Assembly: GCA_937894935.1 (NCBI GenBank)
Contig: CALAYC010000193.1
Span: forward strand, 1-33,428
Length of the DNA stretch: 33,428 nucleotides
Source: an uncultured Verrucomicrobiota bacterium
Lineage (GTDB): Bacteria; Verrucomicrobiota; Verrucomicrobiia; Limisphaerales; JADLHS01
Direction of reading: 5' to 3'
Shown: positions 24,938 to 33,421 of the stretch, in pieces
How positions within the stretch are numbered: position 1 is the stretch's first letter
Layout: each line of letters begins with the position of its first letter
The notes under the pieces: generated by a model
What the model was told of the DNA's origin: nothing
Databases searched by the model: none
The model's input: the letters and a program-made list of their open reading frames with translations, nothing else
Position numbers and translations under genes: made by a program

Positions 24938-24961
24938 AATTCCGCACTTTGCCCCGGAATT
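24938..24961. repeat. Inverted repeat upstream of trxB
   Basis: AATTCCG (24938-24944) and CGGAATT (24955-24961) form a perfect 7-base inverted repeat with a 10-base spacer. It ends 23 bases before the -35 of the trxB promoter, a possible operator position. The rest of the 192-base gap after pgm shows nothing I can support. Confidence 0.4.
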
Positions 24962-24983
24962 GCTGTTGTTGCTCGGCGCAAGC

Positions 24984-25012
24984 TTGTCATCAGTGCCGAC
25001 CTCCTCTACGTT
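24984..25012 (+). promoter_or_regulatory. Promoter of trxB-fcl, near-leaderless
   Basis: TTGTCA (24984-24989) and TACGTT (25007-25012) are 17 bases apart, and the ATG begins 9 bases after the -10 hexamer. No Shine-Dalgarno sequence intervenes. Confidence 0.45.
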
Positions 25013-25021
25013 TCGCCGCCT

Positions 25022-25951
25022 ATGGAAAATGTTGTCATCATCGGTTCGGGTTGCGCGGGGTGGACGGCGGCGCTTTATACGGCGCGAGCGAATCTCAAAC
25101 CGTTACTTATTACCGGCGAGCAACCGGGCGGATTGCTCACCACCACCAGCATTGTGGAGAATTTCCCCGGCTTTCCCGAAGGCATTGATGGCTATGAATT
25201 GATGACCCGGATGCAGCAACAGGCCGAGCGCTTTGGCACGCGCACGAAATTCGGCAGCATTGTCCAAAGCGTCGATTTTTCGAAACGCCCGTTCACGTTG
25301 ACCGTGGACGATGAGAAAATTGAAGCCAAAACCGTCATCATCGCTACGGGCGCCGGCCATCGTCATCTCGGTCTCGAAAACGAATATCTGCTCGAAAAGA
25401 AAGGCGTGACGTATTGTGCGACCTGCGATGGCGCGTTGCCACAATTTCGCAATCAACCGCTCGTCGTCGTCGGCGGTGGCGATTCCGCCTGTGAAGAAGC
25501 CACTTACCTGACGCGCTTCGCTTCCGTTGTTTATTTGATTCATCGCCGCGACACGTTGCGTGCCTCGAAAATCATGGCCGATCGGACGCTCGCAAATCCG
25601 AAGATCAAACCGATTTGGGATACGGTCGTAACCGACATTCTCGACGTGAAACAGGACAAAGTCACCGGTGTACGTGTGAAGAACTTAAAGACGAATGCCG
25701 AAAGCGCGATTGATTGTGCAGGTGTGTTTGTCGCTATCGGCCACGTGCCGAATACAAAAATATTTCAACCGTTCATCAAAACCGACGAGAACGGTTACAT
25801 CCTTCGCACAGGCGCTGCAACCAACGTGCCCGGCGTATTCGTAGCGGGTGATTGTTCCGATAACGTCTATCGGCAGGCGATCACGGCGGCAGGCATGGGT
25901 TGCGCGGCAGCGATTGAAGCAGAACGCTTCCTCGCAGCGGAAAACGCCTGA
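25022..25951 (+). CDS. trxB: Thioredoxin reductase
   Basis: A 309-residue flavoprotein that reduces thioredoxin with NADPH. The FAD-binding N-terminus is VVIIGSGCAGWTAALYTARA. The redox pair Cys132-Ala-Thr-Cys135 lies in TYCATCDGALP. The NADPH domain has VVVGGGDSACEEATYLTRFA and HRRDTLRASKI. The C-terminal FAD motif is VFVAGDCSDNVYRQAITAAGMGC. The length is normal for low-molecular-weight TrxB. It is followed after only 6 bases by fcl, so a redox gene and a fucose-synthesis gene appear to share a transcript. Confidence 0.96.
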   Translation: MENVVIIGSGCAGWTAALYTARANLKPLLITGEQPGGLLTTTSIVENFPGFPEGIDGYELMTRMQQQAERFGTRTKFGSIVQSVDFSKRPFTLTVDDEKIEAKTVIIATGAGHRHLGLENEYLLEKKGVTYCATCDGALPQFRNQPLVVVGGGDSACEEATYLTRFASVVYLIHRRDTLRASKIMADRTLANPKIKPIWDTVVTDILDVKQDKVTGVRVKNLKTNAESAIDCAGVFVAIGHVPNTKIFQPFIKTDENGYILRTGAATNVPGVFVAGDCSDNVYRQAITAAGMGCAAAIEAERFLAAENA

Positions 25952-25957
25952 ACGTTT

Positions 25958-26899
25958 ATGGCCATCGATCGCAACGAAAAGGTTTACATCGCGGGTCATC
26001 GCGGACTGGTGGGCAGCGCGTTATGGCGGGAATTTGAATCGGCCGGATTCAAAAATCTTATCGGGCGCACTCGCGCTGAATTGAATCTGCTGGATGCTAC
26101 GGCGGTGCAACAATTCTACGCGACCGAGAAACCGGCGTATGTGTTGATCGCTGCAGCGAAAGTTGGCGGCATTCTGGCCAACAGCACTTACCCGGCGCAG
26201 TTCCTTTACGAAAATCTACAGATTCAGAACAACCTGATTCACGGCGCGTATCAGGCCGGCGTGAAGAAACTTCTCTTTCTCGGCAGCTCATGCATTTATC
26301 CCAAACACGCACCGCAACCGATTAAAGAAGAACATCTGCTCACCGGCCCGCTGGAGCCGACGAACGAGTGGTACGCCATCGCTAAAATCGCCGGAATCAA
26401 AATGTGCCAGGCGTATCGCCGCCAATACGGTTGCGATTTCATCAGCGCAATGCCGACAAACATGTACGGGCCGAATGACAATTTCGATTTGCAGTCATCG
26501 CACGTATTACCGGCCTTGATCCGGAAATTTCATGAAGCAAAAGTTTCCGGCGCAAAAACGGTAACCTGCTGGGGCACCGGCACGCCGTTGCGCGAATTTT
26601 TATATGCCGACGACCTCGCACGCGCCTGCCTGTTTCTGTTGGAAAATTACAGCGAAGAACAGTTCATCAACATCGGCTTCGGCAGCGATGTGACAATCAA
26701 GCAATTGGCCGAAACCGTGCAACGCGTGGTGGGCTTCCAAGGCGAGATTGTTTGGGACACCACTAAACCCGATGGCACCCCGCGCAAGCTGATGGACAGC
26801 TCGCGACTGTTCGCACTCGGATGGAAACCAAAGGTTCAGTTAGAAGATGGCATCCGACTCGCGTACGAGTTCTTCTTAAAGAACCGACCGTCCAAGTAA
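25958..26899 (+). CDS. fcl: GDP-L-fucose synthase
   Basis: A 313-residue extended short-chain dehydrogenase that epimerises and reduces GDP-4-keto-6-deoxymannose to GDP-L-fucose. The NADP loop is IAGHRGLVGSAL. The catalytic Tyr139 and Lys143 are in EWYAIAKIAG, preceded by the Ser-bearing FLGSSCIYPKHAPQPIKEE. SAMPTNMYGPNDNFDLQSSHVLPAL and TPLREFLYADDLA are strongly conserved in this family. Its pathway partner gmd lies about 2 kb away on the opposite strand. L-fucose made here probably ends in a surface or exported polysaccharide. Confidence 0.96.
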   Translation: MAIDRNEKVYIAGHRGLVGSALWREFESAGFKNLIGRTRAELNLLDATAVQQFYATEKPAYVLIAAAKVGGILANSTYPAQFLYENLQIQNNLIHGAYQAGVKKLLFLGSSCIYPKHAPQPIKEEHLLTGPLEPTNEWYAIAKIAGIKMCQAYRRQYGCDFISAMPTNMYGPNDNFDLQSSHVLPALIRKFHEAKVSGAKTVTCWGTGTPLREFLYADDLARACLFLLENYSEEQFINIGFGSDVTIKQLAETVQRVVGFQGEIVWDTTKPDGTPRKLMDSSRLFALGWKPKVQLEDGIRLAYEFFLKNRPSK

Positions 26900-26996
26900 G
26901 AATGTCGCGCCAGCCATTCATGCATCAAAGCGTGATGCGGCAGTTATTTTATCAGAAGATTTCGGCGAAGTTTTTCTACCGGTTGTTTGGCCATGG

Positions 26997-28772
26997 TTAA
27001 TACCAATTGACGAACAATCGGCTTGAGCTTCCCTCTCCCGCTGCAGGCACTCGACTGAGCTGCGGGCCTAACCAGACGATCGCCGGTGCACAATTAGAAT
27101 CTGTCTGAAGGTGATGCGTACCCACGGTGAGTTCCACCACCGTATGCTCAATCGGTTTTCCATTCAATGTACCCGGACAAATTTTAGGTTCCGGAATGAT
27201 GGGAAAACCGAACGAGTCTTTTTCCATCGTGCCGGCAAGACAGGAAGTCTCTTTGGACGAAATTTGATAACGTCCGGGATGAATGATTTCAAATGTACCA
27301 CCTCCGGGCGGCAGCACTTTGCCCAGCACCCAAAAATCTTCCGCCAGCGAAACATAACGGGTTTTGATGTAGTCGTGATCTTCCTTCGGCAGCCAGGATG
27401 TCCGGTAATTCGGAATAAAAACGACCGCTGGTTTTTCCGCCAACATCTCCCGAACCTTCGGCCCATCTCCGTTCCACAATCGATCGACAAAAAAACTGTG
27501 CAAGAACCAACGAGGATCGGTTTGACGCGAAACCACCATGAATATCCCGTCGTAGATAAAATCTTTTCCCGGCGTGGTAAGATTCTCGGCAATCCGCATT
27601 AGCTTTTCCTGACGATAATTTGTCATGGCGAGATGACGGCGGGTTGCAGTCCAGAACGGACCGAAATGCGTGAACAACACGAGCGCCACAAGAATCGGCA
27701 GCCACGGGATCCCATGCGATGGTTTCAAGGCATCTACTAATGCGACGCCGAAACGGAATGCAAAGATATAGGCAAACGGAACGAGAAAGAGGAGGTTATA
27801 GGCAAAAGGTGCCGGATTCACCAACAGTGCGGCCAACGCCAGTAACAAGAGCAATGCCTCAGGGAAATATCCATCCGGATCAAACCTGATGTTTCGGCGG
27901 CGGAAAATTTCTATGCCGACACATATCAATCCTGCAACGCTCACCCCCAACAACAATGGCGTCTGCGTTAATAATCGTCCGAGCGTTTGCCAGGGAGGAA
28001 ACCGTCGCCCACCCGCAGACGTGTTGGCCAACGTTTCTGAGCCAACCATAAACAATTCCCACCAACCAGCATTCCCCAAAACAACCCGTAAGACCAATAA
28101 ACTTCCTGCCGCGCCAAGCACCCACGCGCCAAGCAGTTTCAAGCGATTTCTTACCCTGGCATCTTGAACGAGAAAAATACCAATCAGAGAAATCGGCACA
28201 GTATAAACAAAGGCCTTAAACGCCACGAACTGCAGAGCCGCTGTCAGTATCCCCAATATAAAAAAAGCCCAAATGCCCGGAGCGCGGAGCCGAACCAGTG
28301 CCCACATGATTAAGAGTCCCGTCAGCAACAAATTATCATGACGTATCTCAAATCCGTAATCCCAGACCGGTGTCAGCGTTGCCGCGCCTAACACGGCGAG
28401 CACCCCTTGCCAACTCATTAAGGGAACCCGCGTAAGCAGTGCGATCAGTAAGAGATTAAACCAGAAGATTACAAACATCACCAATCGTCCGGTTGCCATC
28501 AAATCGGACGAGGATAGTTGCCCTCCCATCACCGGACTTAGCAGCACCTGAAACAAGGTAATGTGCCCGGGAGATTGAACCTTGTCCTGTCCAGTCCCCA
28601 AAATCCGAGCGACGTACACCTCGGTACACTCGTCCACCTGATAAATTCGGTTACCCGCCAAGTGAAAGGAAAACCAGACCAACCCTAAAACTGCAGCAAC
28701 TGAAAGAAGTGCGATGAGTTTCCTCATCGTAGGTTTCACCTGCGGCAAGCTGCTTTCTACCGCTGGGGTCAT
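26997..28772 (-). CDS. Polytopic membrane protein, probable GT-C fold glycosyltransferase
   Basis: A 591-residue protein with about ten or more hydrophobic segments over residues 17-390, then a soluble C-terminal part of about 200 residues. After the first helix comes VDECTEVYVARIL with Asp47-Glu48, the position of the catalytic acidic pair in GT-C enzymes such as ArnT, PMT and related transferases that use polyprenyl-phosphate sugars. No exact family is recognised. It lies 26 bases downstream of gmd on the same strand, consistent with a part in glycan transfer to lipid or protein. A second possible start is the Met at residue 16 (base 28727), just before the first helix. Confidence 0.65.
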   Translation of the reverse strand: MTPAVESSLPQVKPTMRKLIALLSVAAVLGLVWFSFHLAGNRIYQVDECTEVYVARILGTGQDKVQSPGHITLFQVLLSPVMGGQLSSSDLMATGRLVMFVIFWFNLLLIALLTRVPLMSWQGVLAVLGAATLTPVWDYGFEIRHDNLLLTGLLIMWALVRLRAPGIWAFFILGILTAALQFVAFKAFVYTVPISLIGIFLVQDARVRNRLKLLGAWVLGAAGSLLVLRVVLGNAGWWELFMVGSETLANTSAGGRRFPPWQTLGRLLTQTPLLLGVSVAGLICVGIEIFRRRNIRFDPDGYFPEALLLLLALAALLVNPAPFAYNLLFLVPFAYIFAFRFGVALVDALKPSHGIPWLPILVALVLFTHFGPFWTATRRHLAMTNYRQEKLMRIAENLTTPGKDFIYDGIFMVVSRQTDPRWFLHSFFVDRLWNGDGPKVREMLAEKPAVVFIPNYRTSWLPKEDHDYIKTRYVSLAEDFWVLGKVLPPGGGTFEIIHPGRYQISSKETSCLAGTMEKDSFGFPIIPEPKICPGTLNGKPIEHTVVELTVGTHHLQTDSNCAPAIVWLGPQLSRVPAAGEGSSSRLFVNWY

Positions 28773-28798
28773 TTCTTGAGCGCGGTTTACCCCAAAGT

Positions 28799-29812
28799 TT
28801 AACCGATCACCCGGATTTCGCCCTTCTGATGGCGACGGAGCAACTCAATATCCGCGTCCACCATCAATTTTGCGAGGGCTTCAAATTTTGTCTTCGGCTC
28901 CCAGCCGAGTTTCTTTTTCGCTTTGCTGTAATCGCCAATCAACAGGTCCACTTCGGCGGGACGATGATAACGCGGGTCGATTTCCACGTGCTTTTTCCAG
29001 TCGAGGCCAACGTGACCAAATGCCACTTCAAGAAATTCCCGCACGGAATGCGTTTCGTTCGTGGCAATGACGTAATCATCCGGCGTGTCCTGCTGCAGCA
29101 TCAACCACATTGCTTCCACGTATTCCTTCGCGTAACCCCAGTCGCGCTTCGCGTCCAGATTGCCGAGATAAAGTTTGTCCTGCAACCCGGCTTTGATGTG
29201 CGCGACCGCACGAGTGATTTTGCGCGTAACGAAAGTTTCTCCGCGCCGCGGCGATTCGTGATTAAAGAGAATGCCGTTGCTCGCGTGCATGCCGTAGGAT
29301 TCGCGGTAATTCACCGTAATCCAGTATGCGTAAACCTTGGCGCAACCGTACGGACTCCGCGGATAAAACGGCGTGGTCTCTTTCTGCGGCACTTCCTGCA
29401 CCATGCCGTACATCTCAGACGATGACGCCTGATAAAAGCGCGGCTTGATGCCGACTTCGCGAATAGCTTCGAGCAAACGAATTGCTCCCGTACCGGTGAT
29501 GTCGGCGGTGTATTCCGGGCTGTCGAAACTCACGCGCACATGGCTTTGCGCGGCGAGATTGTAAACTTCGTCCGGCTGCACCGTTTGAATCAAACGCGCC
29601 AATGCGCTGCCGTCGCTCAAATCGCCGTAATGGAGAAACAGCCGTTTATCGCTCGCGTGCGGGTCTTGATATATATCCGCCAACCGGCCCGTGTTGAACG
29701 TACTGGCACGGCGGATAATGCCGTGAACTTCGTAACCTTTGGACAACAGCAACTCCGCCAGATACGAACCGTCCTGTCCGGTGATGCCAGTAATTAACGC
29801 ACGTTTCGCCAT
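28799..29812 (-). CDS. gmd: GDP-mannose 4,6-dehydratase
   Basis: A 337-residue enzyme making GDP-4-keto-6-deoxy-D-mannose, the substrate of fcl. NADP loop ALITGITGQDGSYLAELLL; IIRRASTFNTGRL; the catalytic segment with SSSEMYG; and Tyr/Lys in YPRSPYGCAKVYAYW. HESPRRGETFVTRKITRA, LGNLDAKRDWGYAKEYVEAMW and DPRYHRPAEVDLL are family hallmarks. The ATG at 29812 (MAKRALITG) is preferred over one five codons upstream. It lies between mqnD (49 bases upstream) and the GT-C-like gene (26 bases downstream) and is likely co-transcribed with at least the latter. Confidence 0.97.
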   Translation of the reverse strand: MAKRALITGITGQDGSYLAELLLSKGYEVHGIIRRASTFNTGRLADIYQDPHASDKRLFLHYGDLSDGSALARLIQTVQPDEVYNLAAQSHVRVSFDSPEYTADITGTGAIRLLEAIREVGIKPRFYQASSSEMYGMVQEVPQKETTPFYPRSPYGCAKVYAYWITVNYRESYGMHASNGILFNHESPRRGETFVTRKITRAVAHIKAGLQDKLYLGNLDAKRDWGYAKEYVEAMWLMLQQDTPDDYVIATNETHSVREFLEVAFGHVGLDWKKHVEIDPRYHRPAEVDLLIGDYSKAKKKLGWEPKTKFEALAKLMVDADIELLRRHQKGEIRVIG

Positions 29813-29861
29813 ATTTGTGGGGCGCAAGATTCAGAAATTACCGCAGCAAGGCAAGCTTCGT

Positions 29862-30713
29862 TTACACCACAAACTCCAATTCCTGCCGATGCGGAATAAG
29901 TTTTTGCTCGTACGCACGACCGAGAAAACGCCGGATGGATTCACGCCCGCGCTCGCCGTAATCAAGCGTCCAGTGATTCACATACATGCCGACGAATTTA
30001 TCCGCCAAGTCGCGGCCCATGTCGCGCGCGTATTGCAAGGCGTGTTGCACTGCTTCCGCTCGATGATCGAGACTGAACTGAATACTCGCAGTCAAAATGT
30101 TTGAAATAACGCGACGCACTTCTGGTTCGAAACGTTTGTGAATGACATTCCCGCCCAGCGGCAACGGTAAGCCGTCGTTCTCGCGTCCCCACCACACACC
30201 GAGATCTTCGCAGACAACGAGCCCTTCGTTTTGATAAGTGAGTTGTCCTTCATGGATAATCAAACCCACGTCCGCCTTGCCCTCACGCACGGCTTGAAAG
30301 ATTTGATCGAACGGCACGACGACATAATTGAACTCCCGCGCCGGTTTACCGAGCCAAAGTTGCAATGCGAGAAACGCGCTGGTCATCGTCCCGGGCACAG
30401 CGATTTTCCGTTGGGCGATTTCCTCCCGCGTAAATTTCTGCTTCGCCACAAGCATTGGTCCGTACCCGTCACCCATACTTGCGCCACTGGGCAACAGCGC
30501 ATATTGGTCGGACACGTAGGCATAAGCGTGGATGCTGACGGCAGAGATATCGAGTTCCCCGCGCGTGGCGCGTTCGTTCAACGTTTGAATGTCCTGCAAA
30601 ATGTGTTCGAACTGAAAATCAGCCGTGGGAATCAATTCCTTCGCCAAGCCGTAAAACATAAAAGCGTCGTCCGGATCGGGTGAATGTCCCAGCGTCAAGG
30701 TACGTTTACTCAT
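29862..30713 (-). CDS. mqnD: 1,4-dihydroxy-6-naphthoate synthase (futalosine menaquinone pathway)
   Basis: A 283-residue protein of the MqnA/MqnD fold, matching MqnD. The N-terminal LTLGHSPDPDDAFMFYGLA corresponds to the family's G-x-S-P-C-P-N-D-T-F. Then DISAVSIHAYAYVSDQYALL, the substrate-site IIHEGQLTYQNEGL with the conserved His, and LGVWWGRENDGLPLPLG. MqnD converts cyclic dehypoxanthinyl futalosine to 1,4-dihydroxy-6-naphthoate. The Met at 30713 (MSKRTLTLGH) was chosen; a Met at 30722 is also possible, and the frame is open to 30788. No other menaquinone genes are nearby, as is common for dispersed mqn genes. Confidence 0.9.
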   Translation of the reverse strand: MSKRTLTLGHSPDPDDAFMFYGLAKELIPTADFQFEHILQDIQTLNERATRGELDISAVSIHAYAYVSDQYALLPSGASMGDGYGPMLVAKQKFTREEIAQRKIAVPGTMTSAFLALQLWLGKPAREFNYVVVPFDQIFQAVREGKADVGLIIHEGQLTYQNEGLVVCEDLGVWWGRENDGLPLPLGGNVIHKRFEPEVRRVISNILTASIQFSLDHRAEAVQHALQYARDMGRDLADKFVGMYVNHWTLDYGERGRESIRRFLGRAYEQKLIPHRQELEFVV

Positions 30714-30788
30714 CGCGAGCATATTTTCGATTTGCGTCGCGAGTGTCGAACAAATTTGCGGCGGTGTCTCAAGGCGAGACGCCGGCAA

Positions 30789-30805
30789 CCCGGGTTACCC
30801 CCGGG
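30789..30805. promoter_or_regulatory. CCCGGG hairpin with GGTTACCCCC motif in the divergent mqnD/kinase region
   Basis: CCCGGG (30789-30794) and CCCGGG (30800-30805) form a perfect inverted repeat around TTACC. The embedded GGTTACCCCCGG (30793-30804) nearly equals that at 17922-17934. It starts 80 bases upstream of the chosen mqnD start and ends 67 bases before the sensor-kinase start. Confidence 0.35.
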
Positions 30806-30871
30806 GAACGCAATAAGCGGCATTTACGAGCGTTTCGCGGCGGGCAAGCGACATGCTCTTAGGGCGGAAAC

Positions 30872-33421
30872 GTGAACAGTCATTCCACCGGCTTTTACTC
30901 TCATCCAGACGCTTCGCGTCGTGGTTGGCGGCGATTTTTCTCCTCCCACCGACGAGCGAAAGCCGTGGTGCAATCTGCTCCGGCGAAAGCTGTGCTCACT
31001 AAATCGACACCGCAATTGGCCCCGCACAATCACGCAGCACTGCCACTCGAAAAACCGCAGCCACGCAATGTGCTTTCCGGCTTGCGACTTCGCCTGGTCG
31101 GCACAGTTTTCCTTGCGATCGTTCCTCCGCTGCTGGCAATGCATCTCTTCGACCTGGGGAACTGGGCCGGATTCCTCGTAGGCCTGGTCGCGTTGGCTGC
31201 CGCGTGGTATGGCGGCGAGCGATTCATTCTTCGCCAATTGCATTTGCTTCTCGCCGCGACCGAACGATTGGCCAATGGAGATTTAGGCAGTCGCACCGGA
31301 GTCACTGACACAAAGAGCGAACTGGGCCAACTCGCTTACACATTCGACTCGATGGCGGAATCGCTGGAACAACGCGTTCGCGAACGTGAAGAATCCGAAA
31401 AGCTTCTGCTCAATCGCGCCCAACAACAAGCAGTCGTCGCCGCACTCGGTCAATTCGCTCTCGTCAGCCAGGACTTCAATTCGCTGCTCAATCAAGCACT
31501 ACATCTCGTCACTCAGACACTCGAAGTTCAATTCGCGCATATTCTCGAATTGCAATCGGACGGCGGCTCGTTGGTGGTGCGCGCCGGCGTCGGTTGGAAA
31601 GCCAGTCTGTTAGGTTCCAATGTCGTCGAAGCGCACGGACGCTCTCAGGCCGCTTACGTTCTCGGTAGCGGCGATCCCGTTGTCATTGCTGACATGCACC
31701 GCGAACGCCGATTCATCGCTCCGAAACAATTGTTGGATCACGGCATCATCAGCGGCGTGTGTTTGATTATCGCCACACGCCAACGTCCGTACGGAATGCT
31801 CGGAGTTTATTCCGCGCAACCACGACAGTTCACCGGCGATGAAGTGCAATTCCTCGTCGCCGTTGGAAATGCCCTCGGCATGGCCGCAGAACGGCGACGC
31901 ACGGAAAGCGAACTGCAAAAGCTCGCCGCATTCGCGCAGTTGAATCCCAATCCTGCCATGGAACTGACGGCAGACGGCAATATCACTTACTTCAACGACG
32001 CCGCCCTGCGCCTCGCACTTTCGGTAGATCAAACTCATCCCAGCGGTCTGTTGCCGGAAAATGTCAACGAAATCATCCGCGCGTGTTTGTCGAACAACAC
32101 TGATTTCACACAATACCAGACGCATCAGGCCGGGCGCACATTCTCGTGGTTGTTCCATCCTGTGCCCGCCAGTCGCGTGGTGCATTGCTACGTCGAAGAC
32201 ATCACGGAGCGATTGAATCTCGAAAGCCAATTACGCCAATCGCAGAAGATGGAATCCATCGGCCAGCTCGCCGCAGGTGTGGCGCATGATTTCAACAACA
32301 TGCTCACGATCATCCAGGGTCACGCCGGCATGTTGATGGCGCGCACGAATCTGCCTCCGCAAGCGTTAGACTCTGCTCAAGCGGTTTTCTTTGCCTCAGA
32401 ACGCGCGGCAAGTTTGACGCGTCAGTTGTTGATGTTCAGCCGCAAGAACGTGATTCAACTCAAGCAACTCGATTTGCGCGATGTCGTCGGCAACATGAGC
32501 AAGATGCTGCAACGGCTCCTCGGCGAAACCATCGCGTTGCAGTTCACTCCGCCGACCGATCTGCCACTCGTTGAAGGCGACGCCGGTATGATTGAGCAGA
32601 TTCTCATGAATCTCTGCGTCAACGCCCGCGATGCAATGGAAGGCAGCGGCTCGTTGACGATTACGCTCAGCAGCATCGATATTACCGAATCCTATCTCGA
32701 AGCGCATCCGGACGCGCAATTCGGTCGCCACGTCAGATTGCAAGTGACGGACACGGGTTGCGGTATGGATGCGTATGTCGTTTCGCGAATTTTTGAACCG
32801 TTCTTCACAACAAAAGAAGTTGGAAAAGGAACGGGCCTCGGATTGGCGACCGTTTACGGCATCGTGAAACAACACGGCGGATGGGTTGAAGTCACGAGCC
32901 AACCAGGACAAGGCACAACGTTCCATGTGTTCTTCCCTGCCAGCACAGCCACCGTGAAAACAGCAAACGAAGAACTCACTCCAACAACCCCGATCACCGG
33001 CGGCAACGAAACTATTCTCGTGGTCGAAGACGAACCAGTGCTACGCGAGATGGCGCAGATGATTTTGGAGGACTGCGGTTATCGCGTCCTACTCGCCGGT
33101 AACGGCACAGAGGCCATCTCGGTCTGGGAAGAACATCAAAGCGGAATCGATCTGCTCTTCACGGACATGGTCATGCCTGCCGGAATGTCAGGAACGGATC
33201 TCGCCAATCGGTTGCTCGCGGAAAATCCTCAATTGCGCGTCGTTTTTGCCAGCGGTTACACCGTGGACGACATCAGCACGGAATTTCTCGTCAAAAACAA
33301 CCACGCGCGCTTTCTGCAAAAGCCGTACACGCGCACGAGTCTCACCCGCGTCGTGCGCGAAGCCCTCGACGGCAATCAGGAAGTGCAACGCACCGGACGC
33401 GCGTTGGCAATCCACGCTTAA
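30872..33421 (+). CDS. Hybrid sensor histidine kinase (HAMP-GAF-PAS-HisKA-HATPase-REC)
   Basis: An 849-residue membrane sensor. Two membrane helices lie close together (about residues 72-92 and 96-114), so the extracytoplasmic loop is tiny and sensing is probably cytoplasmic. A HAMP domain (about 115-170) leads to a GAF domain (about 190-335) and a PAS domain (about 345-445). HisKA has the phospho-acceptor His472 in GVAHDFNNML. The ATPase domain has NLCVNARDAM (N box), VTDTGCGMD (G1) and GKGTGLGLATVYGIV (G2). The C-terminal receiver has EDEPVLRE and the phospho-acceptor Asp765 in LLFTDMVMP. The start is GTG at 30872, with no ATG before the membrane helices. No output regulator is adjacent; signals may pass to a separate phosphotransfer protein. 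Confidence 0.93.
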   Translation: MNSHSTGFYSHPDASRRGWRRFFSSHRRAKAVVQSAPAKAVLTKSTPQLAPHNHAALPLEKPQPRNVLSGLRLRLVGTVFLAIVPPLLAMHLFDLGNWAGFLVGLVALAAAWYGGERFILRQLHLLLAATERLANGDLGSRTGVTDTKSELGQLAYTFDSMAESLEQRVREREESEKLLLNRAQQQAVVAALGQFALVSQDFNSLLNQALHLVTQTLEVQFAHILELQSDGGSLVVRAGVGWKASLLGSNVVEAHGRSQAAYVLGSGDPVVIADMHRERRFIAPKQLLDHGIISGVCLIIATRQRPYGMLGVYSAQPRQFTGDEVQFLVAVGNALGMAAERRRTESELQKLAAFAQLNPNPAMELTADGNITYFNDAALRLALSVDQTHPSGLLPENVNEIIRACLSNNTDFTQYQTHQAGRTFSWLFHPVPASRVVHCYVEDITERLNLESQLRQSQKMESIGQLAAGVAHDFNNMLTIIQGHAGMLMARTNLPPQALDSAQAVFFASERAASLTRQLLMFSRKNVIQLKQLDLRDVVGNMSKMLQRLLGETIALQFTPPTDLPLVEGDAGMIEQILMNLCVNARDAMEGSGSLTITLSSIDITESYLEAHPDAQFGRHVRLQVTDTGCGMDAYVVSRIFEPFFTTKEVGKGTGLGLATVYGIVKQHGGWVEVTSQPGQGTTFHVFFPASTATVKTANEELTPTTPITGGNETILVVEDEPVLREMAQMILEDCGYRVLLAGNGTEAISVWEEHQSGIDLLFTDMVMPAGMSGTDLANRLLAENPQLRVVFASGYTVDDISTEFLVKNNHARFLQKPYTRTSLTRVVREALDGNQEVQRTGRALAIHA

